A stretch of DNA of 64,000 bases from positions 150,186 through 214,185 of the forward strand of contig NZ_FRAP01000008.1 of the NCBI RefSeq assembly GCF_900142365.1, given 5' to 3'. Shown one piece after another: positions 9,116 to 17,942 of this stretch. The DNA comes from Pseudonocardia thermophila. GTDB lineage: Bacteria; Actinomycetota; Actinomycetes; Mycobacteriales; Pseudonocardiaceae. The stretch's first letter is position 1; the number at the start of each line of letters is the position of its first letter. Position numbers and translations under genes: made by a program. Under the pieces are notes generated by a model, which saw only the letters and a program-made list of their open reading frames with translations, searched no databases and was not told the DNA's origin.

Positions 9116-9761
9116 CGTACGGCGCCACCGGCGAGAACTTCAGCGCCTCCGGCAGCCGCAGCAGCACGTCGCGCTGTCCGTACAGCACGACCAAGCCGTC
9201 GCGGACGGCGGCGGCCAGGTCGATCACGCCCTCCCACACCTGGTAGAGCACCGACAGCGACGACTCGATCGTCAGGTCGACCTCGTAGCCGGGGTCGGTG
9301 AAGCACAGCGACACGTCGTCCGGCTGCACCACGAACCAGAACCGGGACTTGCGCGCGTCCGGCAACCGCACGTGCAGCACGGTCCGTCTGCGCCGGAACG
9401 GCCCCGGGTCGATGCCGCCGCGGATCCACCACATGAGCACGGTCGGGTCCAGCTCGTCGGGGCGCGGCTCGCCGAACGCGTACCGAGCGCCCCACTCGGC
9501 GAGCCCGAAGATGATCGGCCGCAGCGCCTCCCCGGCGTCCGTGGGCAGGTACTGCTCGTCCTCGTGGACGATCAGCCCGTTGCGTTCGAGCTGGTCCAGC
9601 CGCTTCGACAGCAGTCCGCGGGACATTCCCGGCAGCCCGCGCGCCAGCTCGTTGAACCGGTTCGCGCCGTTCAGCACGTCCCGGATCACCAGCAATGTCC
9701 ACCGGTCACCGAGCAGTTCGAGGGAGCGGGTGATCGGGCAGTACTGGCCGTAGCGCGACAT
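9078..9761 (-). CDS. HxlR-family winged-helix transcriptional regulator
   Basis: A 227-residue regulator. The N-terminal HxlR winged helix (about 1-95) shows YCPITRSLELLGDRWTLLVI, with the conserved cysteine C8, and MSRGLLSKRLDQLERNGLI. A longer C-terminal region (about 110-225) resembles an SCP2/effector-like domain. ATG at 9761 is used because it places MSRYGQYCPI directly before the helix-turn-helix; an upstream ATG would add 9 residues. It is divergent from the acyl-CoA dehydrogenase gene 72 bases away, which it probably controls. The pair interrupts the conserved maf-sseA order. Confidence 0.9.
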   Translation of the reverse strand: MSRYGQYCPITRSLELLGDRWTLLVIRDVLNGANRFNELARGLPGMSRGLLSKRLDQLERNGLIVHEDEQYLPTDAGEALRPIIFGLAEWGARYAFGEPRPDELDPTVLMWWIRGGIDPGPFRRRRTVLHVRLPDARKSRFWFVVQPDDVSLCFTDPGYEVDLTIESSLSVLYQVWEGVIDLAAAVRDGLVVLYGQRDVLLRLPEALKFSPVAPYVRRARAGLPTGR

Positions 9762-9833
9762 GCCCGAATGCTCGTCGCGGCGGTGCATTTTGTGAACTAC
9801 TCAACGCTCGCCCGATCCGTCACCGTCGTCGGC
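9762..9833. promoter_or_regulatory. Divergent HxlR / acyl-CoA dehydrogenase control region
   Basis: A 72-base divergent intergenic region with a locally AT-rich core around 9786-9803 (TTTTGTGAACTACTCAAC) in otherwise GC-rich DNA. The short TTG...CAA symmetry there is a plausible HxlR dimer site and must lie close to both starts. I see no clear -10/-35 pair. This is inference from position and base composition. Confidence 0.35.
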
Positions 9834-10985
9834 ATGACGACGATGCAGATCACCGAGCCGCTCACCGACGAGGACGTCCGCGCACTGGCCGCGGACATGG
9901 GCCGGGTGGCCGCCCCCTACGAGGCCGAGCACGACCGGGACGCGACGTTCGTGTCCGAGGCGTACACGGCGATGACCGAGCGCGGCTACCTGCGCCTCGC
10001 GGTACCCGCCGACCTCGGCGGCCTCGGCGCGACACCCCGCCAGCTGCTGATCGCGCAGGAGGAGCTGGGCTCCTGGTCCGGCGCGGCCGCGCTGGCCACG
10101 ACGATGCACCACTACCTGACGCTGGTGCAGGTCTGGCGGCGCCGCCGCGGCGCCCCGGACGCCGAGGGGGTGCTGCGCCGCGTCGCCGAGGACGGCCTGA
10201 TCATGGCCACGAGCGGCGGCTCGGACTGGGTCTGTCCCACGACGATCGCCACCCCGGTGGACGGGGGCTACCTCTTCGACGGCCGCAAGTCGTTCTGCAG
10301 CCAGGCGCCGGTCGCCTCGGTCATCTCCACCTCCGCAGTCCTCGGCGCGCCCGGTCCCGACGCGGTCGTCCTGCACGCCGGCGTCCCGCTCTCCGCCCCC
10401 GGTGTGCGCATCGAGGAGACCTGGGACACGCTCGGCATGCGCGGCACCGCCAGTCACGACGTCGTGTTCGACGGCGTGTTCGTGCCCGCCGAGAAGATCA
10501 TGGGCACCCGCCCGTACGGCGAGCTGGCCGGGCCACTGCTGGTGGCCGCCATCCACTTCGCGCCGATCGCGGGTGCTGCCTACCTCGGGGTGGCCCGCGG
10601 CGCGGCCGAGGAGGCGGTCCGGATCGCGAACCGCCGCGGCCGCTACGGCGCCGTCCGGCAGGCCGGCGAGATGTTCGCGCGGCTGCGGGTGGCGCGCTGG
10701 GCGCTGCAGGCGGCCCTCGCCGAGGTGGGCGATGATCCCGCGGCCGACGAGGCCGCGCTGGAGACCGTGATGACGGCCAAGCGGCACGCCGTCACGGAAG
10801 CCCGGGCCGTGACCGACCTGGCGCTGGAACTGGCCGGCGGGCCGGCGTTCCACCGCTCGTCGCCGCTCGAGCGCGCCTACCGCGACGTGCGCGGCGGGCC
10901 GTTCCACCCGCTCACCCCGGAGGCCACGCTGGAACTGGTCGGCCGCCGCGCGTTCGCACTGCTGACGGAAGGCGCGCAGGCCTAG
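9834..10985 (+). CDS. Acyl-CoA dehydrogenase-family flavoprotein
   Basis: A 383-residue protein with the acyl-CoA dehydrogenase fold: N-terminal helical domain (about 10-110), beta domain with GLIMATSGGSDWVCPTTIA and DGRKSFCSQAP, and C-terminal helical bundle (about 225-380). The ETWDTLGMRGTASHDVVFDG segment is a recognisable family block. The substrate is not evident; DszC/HpaH-type flavin monooxygenases share the fold. ATG at 9834 follows the divergent HxlR promoter region. The gene ends 9 bases before sseA, so readthrough into the sulfur genes is possible. Confidence 0.85.
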   Translation: MTTMQITEPLTDEDVRALAADMGRVAAPYEAEHDRDATFVSEAYTAMTERGYLRLAVPADLGGLGATPRQLLIAQEELGSWSGAAALATTMHHYLTLVQVWRRRRGAPDAEGVLRRVAEDGLIMATSGGSDWVCPTTIATPVDGGYLFDGRKSFCSQAPVASVISTSAVLGAPGPDAVVLHAGVPLSAPGVRIEETWDTLGMRGTASHDVVFDGVFVPAEKIMGTRPYGELAGPLLVAAIHFAPIAGAAYLGVARGAAEEAVRIANRRGRYGAVRQAGEMFARLRVARWALQAALAEVGDDPAADEAALETVMTAKRHAVTEARAVTDLALELAGGPAFHRSSPLERAYRDVRGGPFHPLTPEATLELVGRRAFALLTEGAQA

Positions 10986-10994
10986 TCTGGGCGT

Positions 10995-11870
10995 ATGGAT
11001 CCGAAGTTCGCCGAGTACGCCCATCCCGAGGCACTGGTCGACACGGACTGGCTCGCCGAGCACCTGGGCGACGCGAACCTGGTCGTGGTCGAGTCGGACG
11101 AGGACGTGCTCCTCTACGACACCGGGCACATCCCGGGTGCGGTCAAGGTCGACTGGCACACCGACCTGAACGACCCGGTCACCCGCGACTACGTCGACGG
11201 GGAGCGGTTCGCGCAGATCTGCGGCGAGCGCGGCATCGCCCGGGACACCACCGTGGTCTTCTACGGCGACAAGAACAACTGGTGGGCCTGCTACGCGCTG
11301 TGGGTGTTCAGCCTCTTCGGGCACCCGGACGTGCGGATCCTCGACGGCGGCCGCGCCAAGTGGATCGCCGAGGGCCGCGAGCTCACCACCGAGGTGCCCG
11401 AGCCCGCGCCGGTGGAGTACCCGGTGGTCGAGCGCGACGACTCCACGATCCGTGCGTTCAAGGACGACGTGCTCGCCCACCTGGGCAAGCCGTTGGTCGA
11501 CGTGCGATCGCCCGGCGAGTACTCCGGCGAGCTGCTGCACATGCCTGACTACCCGCAGGAGGGCGCCGTCCGCGGCGGCCACATCCCGGGCGCGGCGAGC
11601 GTGCCGTGGGCCCGCGCGGCCGCCGAGGACGGCACGTTCAAGCCGCGGGCCGAGCTGGAGGCCATCTACCTCGAGGAGCAGGGCCTCGAGCCGGACGACG
11701 AGGTGATCGCCTACTGCCGGATCGGGGAACGCTCCAGCCACACCTGGTTCGTGCTCACTCACCTGCTCGGCTTCCCGAAGGTCCGCAACTACGACGGAAG
11801 CTGGACGGAGTGGGGCAACTCGGTGCGGGTGCCGATCGTGCAGGGCCCCGAACGGGGCTCGGTCTCATGA
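10995..11870 (+). CDS. sseA: Thiosulfate/3-mercaptopyruvate sulfurtransferase (two rhodanese domains)
   Basis: Moves sulfane sulfur from thiosulfate or mercaptopyruvate to thiophilic acceptors. The protein has 291 residues. An inactive N-terminal rhodanese domain (about 15-135) carries [14 protein letters not shown] and [15 protein letters not shown]. The catalytic C-terminal domain (about 150-285) has C241 in the loop [11 protein letters not shown]. It overlaps sufE by 4 bases (ATGA), suggesting that sulfur trafficking and SufE are co-produced. Position matches Rv3283 in mycobacteria. Confidence 0.94.
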   Translation: MDPKFAEYAHPEALVDTDWLAEHLGDANLVVVESDEDVLLYDTGHIPGAVKVDWHTDLNDPVTRDYVDGERFAQICGERGIARDTTVVFYGDKNNWWACYALWVFSLFGHPDVRILDGGRAKWIAEGRELTTEVPEPAPVEYPVVERDDSTIRAFKDDVLAHLGKPLVDVRSPGEYSGELLHMPDYPQEGAVRGGHIPGAASVPWARAAAEDGTFKPRAELEAIYLEEQGLEPDDEVIAYCRIGERSSHTWFVLTHLLGFPKVRNYDGSWTEWGNSVRVPIVQGPERGSVS

Positions 11871-12319
11871 GCCTGCCCGAAGCCCTGCAGGAGCTGGTGG
11901 ACGACTTCTCCGGTGTCGGCCCGAAGGACCGGCTGCAGCTGCTGCTGGAGCTGTCCCAGGAGCTGCCCGAGCTGCCGGAGCGCTACGCCGACGCCGCGGA
12001 GACGATGGAGCAGGTGCACGAGTGCCAGTCGCCGCTCTTCCTCGCCGTCGAGGTGGAGCCGGCCGGCGACCAGCTGGTGCACCTGTTCTTCTCCGCGCCG
12101 CCGGAGGCGCCCACGACCCGCGGGTTCGCCGCGATCATGCACATCGGGCTGGACGGCCAGCCTGCCCAGACCGTGCTGGAGGTGCCGGACGCCTTCTACA
12201 CCGCCCTCGGCCTGGGCCAGGCCGTGAGTCCGCTGCGGCTGCGCGGCATGGCGGCCATGCTCGCGCGGATCAAGAACCAGGTCCGCAGGGCCGTCGCAGG
12301 CCAGCAGAGCCCGGCGTAG
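11867..12319 (+). CDS. sufE: SufE-family Fe-S cluster assembly sulfur acceptor
   Basis: A 150-residue SufE/YgdK-like protein that accepts persulfide sulfur from a cysteine desulfurase, or here perhaps from the co-translated rhodanese. The acceptor cysteine is C53 in the conserved [10 protein letters not shown] motif. The rest follows the family ([19 protein letters not shown]). The ATG overlaps the sseA stop. It lies 91 bases upstream of the TIGR04222/MNIO operon. Confidence 0.93.
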   Translation: MSLPEALQELVDDFSGVGPKDRLQLLLELSQELPELPERYADAAETMEQVHECQSPLFLAVEVEPAGDQLVHLFFSAPPEAPTTRGFAAIMHIGLDGQPAQTVLEVPDAFYTALGLGQAVSPLRLRGMAAMLARIKNQVRRAVAGQQSPA

Positions 12320-12410
12320 CGAACCTCAAGTCTGTGTGAAGAACGTTCCGTCCGGACCCGCCGGCGCGAACACTGTGAACCACCTCATCGGGGTACGGGA
12401 GGTGGATGGC

Positions 12411-13292
12411 ATGGCGCTCGCGGCGGCCGGCGACACCTGGGGCATCGACGGGACGACCTTCCTGTTGGGGTACGGCGTCCTGGCGGTCGGGGTGTTCATC
12501 GCCTCCGTGCGCGCCCGGCGGGCGCTGGCCGATCCCGGCCAGAAGCACGTCGTGCCCGACCTCACCGGGCGGCACAACGACGTCGCGTACCTCAACGGCG
12601 GCGCCGATCTCGCGGTCTGCTCCGCGCTGGCCAGGATGCGGGTGCAAGGCCTGGTCGCGGCCCACAAGGGCACGATCACCGCGACCGGGCGGCCGGGCCC
12701 CGACAGCGACGAGCTGGAGCGCGCGATCGCGTTCGCCACCGCCTCCCCGACCCCGCGGGCGCGGCTGACGTGGCTGCGCCCGGTGCGGACGGCCCTCGAC
12801 GGCATCGACCGCCGGCTCGTCGCCGAGGGTCTGCTGCTCTCGCCCGAGCAGCGCCACCGCATCCGCCTCGTCGGGCTGTGGATGACCGCGGTGGCCGGCT
12901 TCGGCCTGCTGCGGCTGCTCGCCGGCATCGCCGACGCGCGGCCGGTCGGGTTCCTCGTCGTGGCGCTGCTCATCGTCGCCGTCGTCGCGGCGGTCCAGCT
13001 CCTGCAGGCCCCGCGGCGCACCCGGACCGGCGACCGGGTGCTGGCCACGATGCGCGAGCAGCTCGACCGCTACGCACCGCACAACCGGCCCGACTGGGCG
13101 CTCTACGGCGCCCAGGCCGCCGCGCTCGGCGTGGGCCTGTTCGGCGCGCAGGCGCTGTGGGCGTCCGATCCCGCGATGGCGGACGCGCTCGCGCTGCAGC
13201 GGCTGTCGGGCAGCGGGTCATCCGGCTCGGGCGACTCGTCGTGGTCCGGCGGCGACAGCGGGTGCGGGAGCAGCAGCGGGTGCGGCGGGTGA
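12411..13292 (+). CDS. TIGR04222-domain membrane protein with Gly/Ser/Cys-rich C-terminal tail
   Basis: A 293-residue protein of unknown function that I match to the TIGR04222 domain by architecture. A membrane helix lies at about residues 13-33. A soluble region of about 120 residues follows (DLTGRHNDVAYLNGGADLAV is characteristic), then a helical pair at about 153-172 and 179-199. The last 30 residues are almost only Gly and Ser and end GCGSSSGCGG, giving tail cysteines C285 and C291. ATG 12411 is chosen because GGGAGGTGG sits just upstream. Its stop overlaps the GTG of the DUF692 enzyme. The tail looks like a modification substrate; that is inference. Confidence 0.85.
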   Translation: MALAAAGDTWGIDGTTFLLGYGVLAVGVFIASVRARRALADPGQKHVVPDLTGRHNDVAYLNGGADLAVCSALARMRVQGLVAAHKGTITATGRPGPDSDELERAIAFATASPTPRARLTWLRPVRTALDGIDRRLVAEGLLLSPEQRHRIRLVGLWMTAVAGFGLLRLLAGIADARPVGFLVVALLIVAVVAAVQLLQAPRRTRTGDRVLATMREQLDRYAPHNRPDWALYGAQAAALGVGLFGAQALWASDPAMADALALQRLSGSGSSGSGDSSWSGGDSGCGSSSGCGG

Positions 13293-14143
13293 CCGTCCCG
13301 AGCGCCGGCGCCGTCCCCGAGCTGGCCGGGGTGGGCGTCGGCTGGCGCCCCGAGATCTCCGGGTGGGTCGCCGACCGGCCCGGGTTGCGGTTCGGCGAGG
13401 TGATCGCCGAATCGATCGCTCCCGCGGTTCCACCTCGAGGGGTGGTGGAACTGCGGGAGCGGGGGGTCGAGGTGGTGCCGCACGGGATCCGGCTGTCCCT
13501 GGGCGGCACCGATCCGCTCGATCCCGGGAAGGTCACCCATCTCGCGGCCTGCGCGGCCGCGCTGGGTAGCCCCGTCGTGAGTGAGCACGTCGCGTTCTGC
13601 GGTGCTGGGGGGCTCACGGCGGGGCACCTCCTCCCGCTGCCCCGCACCCGGGCGGCGCTGGACGTGCTGGCCGCCAACGTGCGCCGCTTGCAGGCCGAGC
13701 TGGACGTGCCGGTCGCGCTGGAGCCGATCGCGTCGTTCCTCGACTGGCCGGAGGACGAGTTCACCGAGGCCGACTTCCTCACCGAGCTGCTGGAGCGGAC
13801 GGGCGCGCTGCTGCTGCTCGACGTCGCCAACGTCTACGCCAACGCCGTCAACCGCGGCCGCGACCCGCGCACGGCGCTGGACCGGATGCCGCTCTCCCGC
13901 ATCGCCTACGTGCACATCGCCGGCGGCGCCGAGCATCCCGACGATCCCGGCATCTACCACGACACGCACGCCGATCCCGTGCCCGAGCCGGTGTTCGCAC
14001 TGCTCGGCGAGCTGGTGGACCGGATCGGCGGAGCGCCGCCGGTGATGCTGGAGCGCGACGGGCGCTACCCGCCCGCGGAGGTGCTGTCCGCCGAGCTCGA
14101 CCGCATCGCCGAGACGGCCGGGCTGGCCACGCCCGCCCGATGA
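13289..14143 (+). CDS. DUF692 / MNIO-family multinuclear iron oxidative enzyme
   Basis: A 284-residue TIM-barrel protein of the DUF692 family. Characterised members (MbnB, TglH and relatives) use two or three iron atoms to oxidise cysteine or other residues in peptides. Candidate ligands are all present: H65 in PHGIRLSLGG, H100 in SEHVAF, E145 in ALEPIASFLDW, D178/N181 in LLDVANVYAN, H209 in YVHIAGG, and H224/D225/H227 in YHDTHADP. GTG 13289 overlaps the upstream stop; GTG 13280 is an alternative. Overlaps at both ends mean strict coupling to the membrane protein and the small partner gene. Confidence 0.93.
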   Translation: MTVPSAGAVPELAGVGVGWRPEISGWVADRPGLRFGEVIAESIAPAVPPRGVVELRERGVEVVPHGIRLSLGGTDPLDPGKVTHLAACAAALGSPVVSEHVAFCGAGGLTAGHLLPLPRTRAALDVLAANVRRLQAELDVPVALEPIASFLDWPEDEFTEADFLTELLERTGALLLLDVANVYANAVNRGRDPRTALDRMPLSRIAYVHIAGGAEHPDDPGIYHDTHADPVPEPVFALLGELVDRIGGAPPVMLERDGRYPPAEVLSAELDRIAETAGLATPAR

Positions 14144-14583
14144 CCGGTCCTCGCTCCGACCACGACGGCCGCGCCGACGTCGAGGAACTGGCCATCCGCC
14201 AGGCCGAGCTGGTGGCCGCGCTCGTCGCGGGCGGCGCCAGCCCGGCGGGGTTCGACCCGGCCCGGCTCGCCGCCACCCGCCGGGCTCTGCTGCGCAAGCG
14301 GGCCGGGGAGGCGGCGAAGGCGTGGCCCCTGCTCGCCGCCGCACACGGTGCGGCGTGGCCCGCGGTGTTCGCCGAGCACTGCGCCGGACGCCCGCCCGCG
14401 GGGCCGCTGCGCGACGGCTGGGACGTCGCCCGCGCCCTGCGCGCGGGCGGCCGGCTGCCAGAGGCGGCCGTCACAGAGCTGGCCGAGCGGGAGGCCGCGC
14501 TGCACTACGACGGCACCTCCGCCCCCACCCCGCGGCGGTGGCGTCGGTTACGCCGCCGGTTCTTCGGCCTCCGTCGTGCATAA
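14140..14583 (+). CDS. Small partner protein of the DUF692 operon (SCO6045-like)
   Basis: A 147-residue soluble, Ala/Arg-rich, mostly helical protein with no signal peptide or catalytic motif I can name. Its layout (DVEELAIRQAELVAALVAGG, then PARLAATRRALLRKRAGEAA, then WPAVFAEHCAGRPP) resembles the SCO6045-like family found beside actinobacterial DUF692 genes, recalled from knowledge of such neighbourhoods. It also resembles, in general plan, the DUF2063-type partners that recruit substrates to MNIO enzymes. ATG overlaps the DUF692 stop by 4 bases. The basic C-terminus ends in several arginines. Role as a substrate-binding partner is inferred. Confidence 0.75.
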   Translation: MTGPRSDHDGRADVEELAIRQAELVAALVAGGASPAGFDPARLAATRRALLRKRAGEAAKAWPLLAAAHGAAWPAVFAEHCAGRPPAGPLRDGWDVARALRAGGRLPEAAVTELAEREAALHYDGTSAPTPRRWRRLRRRFFGLRRA

Positions 14584-14652
14584 ACTCCGCGGGGACTGTG
14601 CGCCGGGGCATCGGGCCCCGGCCGGCTGGCTGATCACGGGAGGCCGACAGCT

Positions 14653-16425
14653 GTGGGGCGCTTGACCAAGGTCCTGGTGGCGAACCGGGGAGAGATCGCC
14701 GTCCGGGTCATCCGGGCCTGCCGGGACGCGGGGTTGGCCAGCGTCGCGGTCTACGCTGACCCCGACCGGGACGCGCCGTTCGTCCGGCTCGCCGACGAGG
14801 CCTTCGCCCTCGGCGGGACCACCGCCGCCGAGTCGTACCTCGACATCGCGAAGGTGATCGACGCGGCGGAGAAGGCGGGCGCCGACGGCATCCACCCCGG
14901 CTACGGCTTCCTGTCGGAGAACGCCGACTTCGCCCAGGCCGTGATCGACGCCGGCATCACCTGGATCGGCCCGTCGCCGCAGTCGATCCGTGACCTCGGT
15001 GACAAGGTCACCGCCCGGCACATCGCCATGCGCGCCGGCGCCCCGCTGGTGCCCGGCACCGCCGACCCCGTCTCGGGCGCCGACGAGGTGGTCGCCTTCG
15101 CCGAGGAGCACGGCCTGCCGGTCGCGATCAAGGCGGCGTTCGGCGGCGGCGGGCGCGGCATGAAGGTCGCGCGCGAGGAGAAGGAGATCGTCGAGCTCTA
15201 CGAGTCGGCGGTGCGCGAGGCCACCGCGGCCTTCGGCCGCGGCGAGTGCTTCGTGGAGCGCTACCTCGACAAGCCGCGCCACGTCGAGACCCAGGTGCTC
15301 GCCGACCAGCACGGCAACGTGATCGTCGTCGGCACGCGCGACTGCTCGCTGCAGCGGCGGTTCCAGAAGCTCGTCGAGGAGGCACCCGCACCGTTCCTGA
15401 CCGAGGAGCAGCGCACCACCCTCTACGAGGCCTCCAAGGCGATCGTGAAGGAGGCCGGCTACTACGGCGCCGGCACCGTCGAGTTCCTCATCGGCCAGGA
15501 CGGGCTCATCACGTTCCTCGAGGTGAACACCCGCCTGCAGGTCGAGCACCCGGTCTCGGAGGAGACCAGCGGCATCGACCTGGTGCGCGAGATGTTCCGC
15601 ATCGCCCAGGGCGAGCCGCTGTCGATCCTGGAGGACCCGCAGCCGCGCGGGCACTCGATCGAGTTCCGCATCAACGGCGAGGACGCCGGTCGCGGCTTCC
15701 TGCCCGCCCCCGGCACGGTCACCTCGCTCACGCTCCCGTCCGGCCCCGGTGTGCGCGTCGACTCCGGTGTGGAGACCGGCTCGGTGATCGGCGGGCAGTT
15801 CGACTCGCTGCTGGCCAAGCTGATCGTCACCGGCTCGGACCGCACGCAGGCGCTGGAGCGCGCCCGCCGTGCGCTGGCCGAGTTCCAGGTGGAGGGCATG
15901 GCCACCGTGCTGCCGTTCCACCGGCTGATCGTGGACGACCCGGCGTTCACCGCGACCAGCGCCGAGTCGTTCGCCGTGCACACCCGCTGGATCGAGACCG
16001 AGTGGAACAACACGGTCGAGCCGTTCACCGGCGGCGCGGAGGCCGAGGACGAGCAGGCGCCCCGGCAGAACGTCGTCGTCGAGGTGGGCGGACGGCGCCT
16101 GGAGGTGTCGCTGCCGGGCGACTTCGCCATCGGCACCGGCGGCGGTGCAGCGCTCGCCGCGAAGAAGCCGCGCAAGCGCTCCGGCGGCCGGGCCGCGGCC
16201 GCCGTCTCGGGTGACGCGGTCACCGCGCCCATGCAGGGCACCGTCATCAAGGTCGCCGTCTCCGACGGCGACGTGGTCGAGCCGGGCCAGCTCATCGTCG
16301 TGCTCGAGGCGATGAAGATGGAGAACCCGGTCACCGCGCACAAGGCGGGCACCGTCACCGGGCTGTCGGTGGAGCAGGGCGCATCCGTGTCGCAGGGCAC
16401 GGTGTTCTGCGAGATCAAGGACTGA
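14653..16425 (+). CDS. accA3: Acyl-CoA carboxylase alpha subunit (biotin carboxylase + biotin carrier)
   Basis: Carboxylates its own biotin at the expense of ATP and bicarbonate for the AccD carboxyltransferases. The protein has 590 residues. The biotin carboxylase domain (about 3-450) has the glycine-rich ATP loop [10 protein letters not shown] and the catalytic block [15 protein letters not shown]. The carrier domain (about 510-590) has EAMKMENP with biotinylated K555. Start GTG 14653; TTG 14662 is an alternative. In mycobacteria this gene directly follows sufE; here the three-gene DUF692 operon intervenes. Confidence 0.95.
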   Translation: MGRLTKVLVANRGEIAVRVIRACRDAGLASVAVYADPDRDAPFVRLADEAFALGGTTAAESYLDIAKVIDAAEKAGADGIHPGYGFLSENADFAQAVIDAGITWIGPSPQSIRDLGDKVTARHIAMRAGAPLVPGTADPVSGADEVVAFAEEHGLPVAIKAAFGGGGRGMKVAREEKEIVELYESAVREATAAFGRGECFVERYLDKPRHVETQVLADQHGNVIVVGTRDCSLQRRFQKLVEEAPAPFLTEEQRTTLYEASKAIVKEAGYYGAGTVEFLIGQDGLITFLEVNTRLQVEHPVSEETSGIDLVREMFRIAQGEPLSILEDPQPRGHSIEFRINGEDAGRGFLPAPGTVTSLTLPSGPGVRVDSGVETGSVIGGQFDSLLAKLIVTGSDRTQALERARRALAEFQVEGMATVLPFHRLIVDDPAFTATSAESFAVHTRWIETEWNNTVEPFTGGAEAEDEQAPRQNVVVEVGGRRLEVSLPGDFAIGTGGGAALAAKKPRKRSGGRAAAAVSGDAVTAPMQGTVIKVAVSDGDVVEPGQLIVVLEAMKMENPVTAHKAGTVTGLSVEQGASVSQGTVFCEIKD

Positions 16426-16431
16426 TCGACC

Positions 16432-16463
16432 GCGCCCGGCTCCGCGACGGCGGAGTCGGGCGC
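16432..16463. terminator. Hairpin between convergent accA3 and aldehyde dehydrogenase genes
   Basis: Thirteen-base GC-rich arms (16432-16444 and 16451-16463) with one mismatch and a 6-base loop, filling the 41-base gap between two convergent stops. It probably ends transcription from both sides. No T-run is present, as usual in high-GC actinobacteria. Confidence 0.7.
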
Positions 16464-16466
16464 AGA

Positions 16467-17942
16467 TCAGGCCAGGACCTCGTCGAGCACACCCCACTCC
16501 GGGATCCGGCCCATCCCCGACGGCTCCCGCACGTTCTTCGTCCGCGTGAACTCCAGCAGGCTCTCCACCGCGTGCTCGCGCCCGTAGCCGGAGTCCTTGA
16601 ACCCGCCGAAGGGCGTGCCGAGCAGGGCCCGGTTGAAGTTGTTGATCAGCACGACGCCGGCCTCGATCCGCCGGGCGACGCGGCGGGCGCGCGGATGGTC
16701 AGCGGTGTAGACGGCGGCGAGCAGGCCGTACGGGGTGTCGTTGGCCAGCGCGACAGCCTCGTCCTCGTCCGCGAACGCAAGCACGGCGGTGACCGGTCCG
16801 AACACCTCGTCGCGGGCGATCGCCATGTCCGGGGTGACGTCGGTGAGCAGCGTCGGCGCCACCCAGTAGCCGCCGGCGAGCGCGGGATCCTCGGGCACCG
16901 ACGCGGTCGCCGCCACGTTCGCCCCGGCGGCGACCGCCGCGTCCACGTGGGCCTGCACCCGGTCGCGGTGCGCGGCGGTGACCATCGGTCCCACGTGCGT
17001 GCCCGCGGCCATCCCGGGTCCGACGCGCAGCCGCCGCACCGCCCCGGCCACCTGTTCGACGAACGCGTCGTGCACCCGCTCGTGCACCAGCAGCCGCGAC
17101 GCGGCCGTGCAGGCCTCGCCGCCGTTGAAGAACGCCCCTTCGACGGCGCCGCGCACGGCCGCGCCGAGATCGGCGTCGTCGAACACGATCAGCGGGTTCT
17201 TGCCGCCCAGCTCCAGCACCGCGGGGGTCAGCGCGTCGGCGGCGAGCTTGAGCACCGCGCGCCCGGTCGCCGTGGAGCCGGTGAACGACAGGTGCTCGAC
17301 GAGCGGGTGCCCGGCCAGCGCCGCACCGGTCTCGGGGCCCGGCCCGGGCACGACCTGCAGCACGCCGTCCGGCAGCACGGTCTGCAGCAGCTCGACCATC
17401 CGCAGGATCGTGAGCGGGTCCTGCTCCGGCGGCTTGAGCAGCACGCAGTTGCCGGCGGCGAGCGCGGGCGCGGCCTTGCCGGCGGTGTGGATCGGCGGCC
17501 AGTTGAACGGGATGATCCCGGCGACCACCCCGTACGGCTCGCGCACCGTGTGCGCGGTGACCGGGCCGAGGTCGATCGCGTCCCCGTGCACCTTGTCGGC
17601 GAGCCCGCCGAAGAACGCGAACGACGACACCGCGAACGCCACGTCGAAGTCCCGGGAGATGTGCAGTGGCTTGCCCATCTCCCGGGTCTCCAGCTCGGCC
17701 AGCTCGTCGGCGTGCGCAGCGATCACCCGCGAGCACTCGGCCAGCAGCGCGCCGCGCTCCCGGGCACCGACGTGCCGCCACAGCTCGTCGTAGGCGGCCC
17801 GGGCACGCCGGACGGCGGCGTCGACCTGCGCCGCGCCGCCGCCGCGCACCACCGCGATCTCCGCCCCGGTCGCCGGGTCGTGCACGGCGAACGCGTGCTC
17901 CGGGCCACCCGACCAGGGACCGCTGAGCGCCGGCAGCCTCAC
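16467..17942 (-). CDS. NAD(P)-dependent aldehyde dehydrogenase
   Basis: Oxidises an aldehyde to the acid; substrate unknown. The 491-residue protein has PFNWPPIHTAGKAAPALAAG (cofactor-binding N-P-x-x segment), FTGSTATG, the catalytic glutamate in LELGGKNPLI, and the catalytic cysteine in FNGGEACTAASR. GTG 17942 overlaps the acetoacetyl-CoA synthetase stop by 4 bases, so the two are one transcript. Its place downstream of the flavin monooxygenase and synthetase suggests a step in the same catabolic route. Confidence 0.92.
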   Translation of the reverse strand: MRLPALSGPWSGGPEHAFAVHDPATGAEIAVVRGGGAAQVDAAVRRARAAYDELWRHVGARERGALLAECSRVIAAHADELAELETREMGKPLHISRDFDVAFAVSSFAFFGGLADKVHGDAIDLGPVTAHTVREPYGVVAGIIPFNWPPIHTAGKAAPALAAGNCVLLKPPEQDPLTILRMVELLQTVLPDGVLQVVPGPGPETGAALAGHPLVEHLSFTGSTATGRAVLKLAADALTPAVLELGGKNPLIVFDDADLGAAVRGAVEGAFFNGGEACTAASRLLVHERVHDAFVEQVAGAVRRLRVGPGMAAGTHVGPMVTAAHRDRVQAHVDAAVAAGANVAATASVPEDPALAGGYWVAPTLLTDVTPDMAIARDEVFGPVTAVLAFADEDEAVALANDTPYGLLAAVYTADHPRARRVARRIEAGVVLINNFNRALLGTPFGGFKDSGYGREHAVESLLEFTRTKNVREPSGMGRIPEWGVLDEVLA

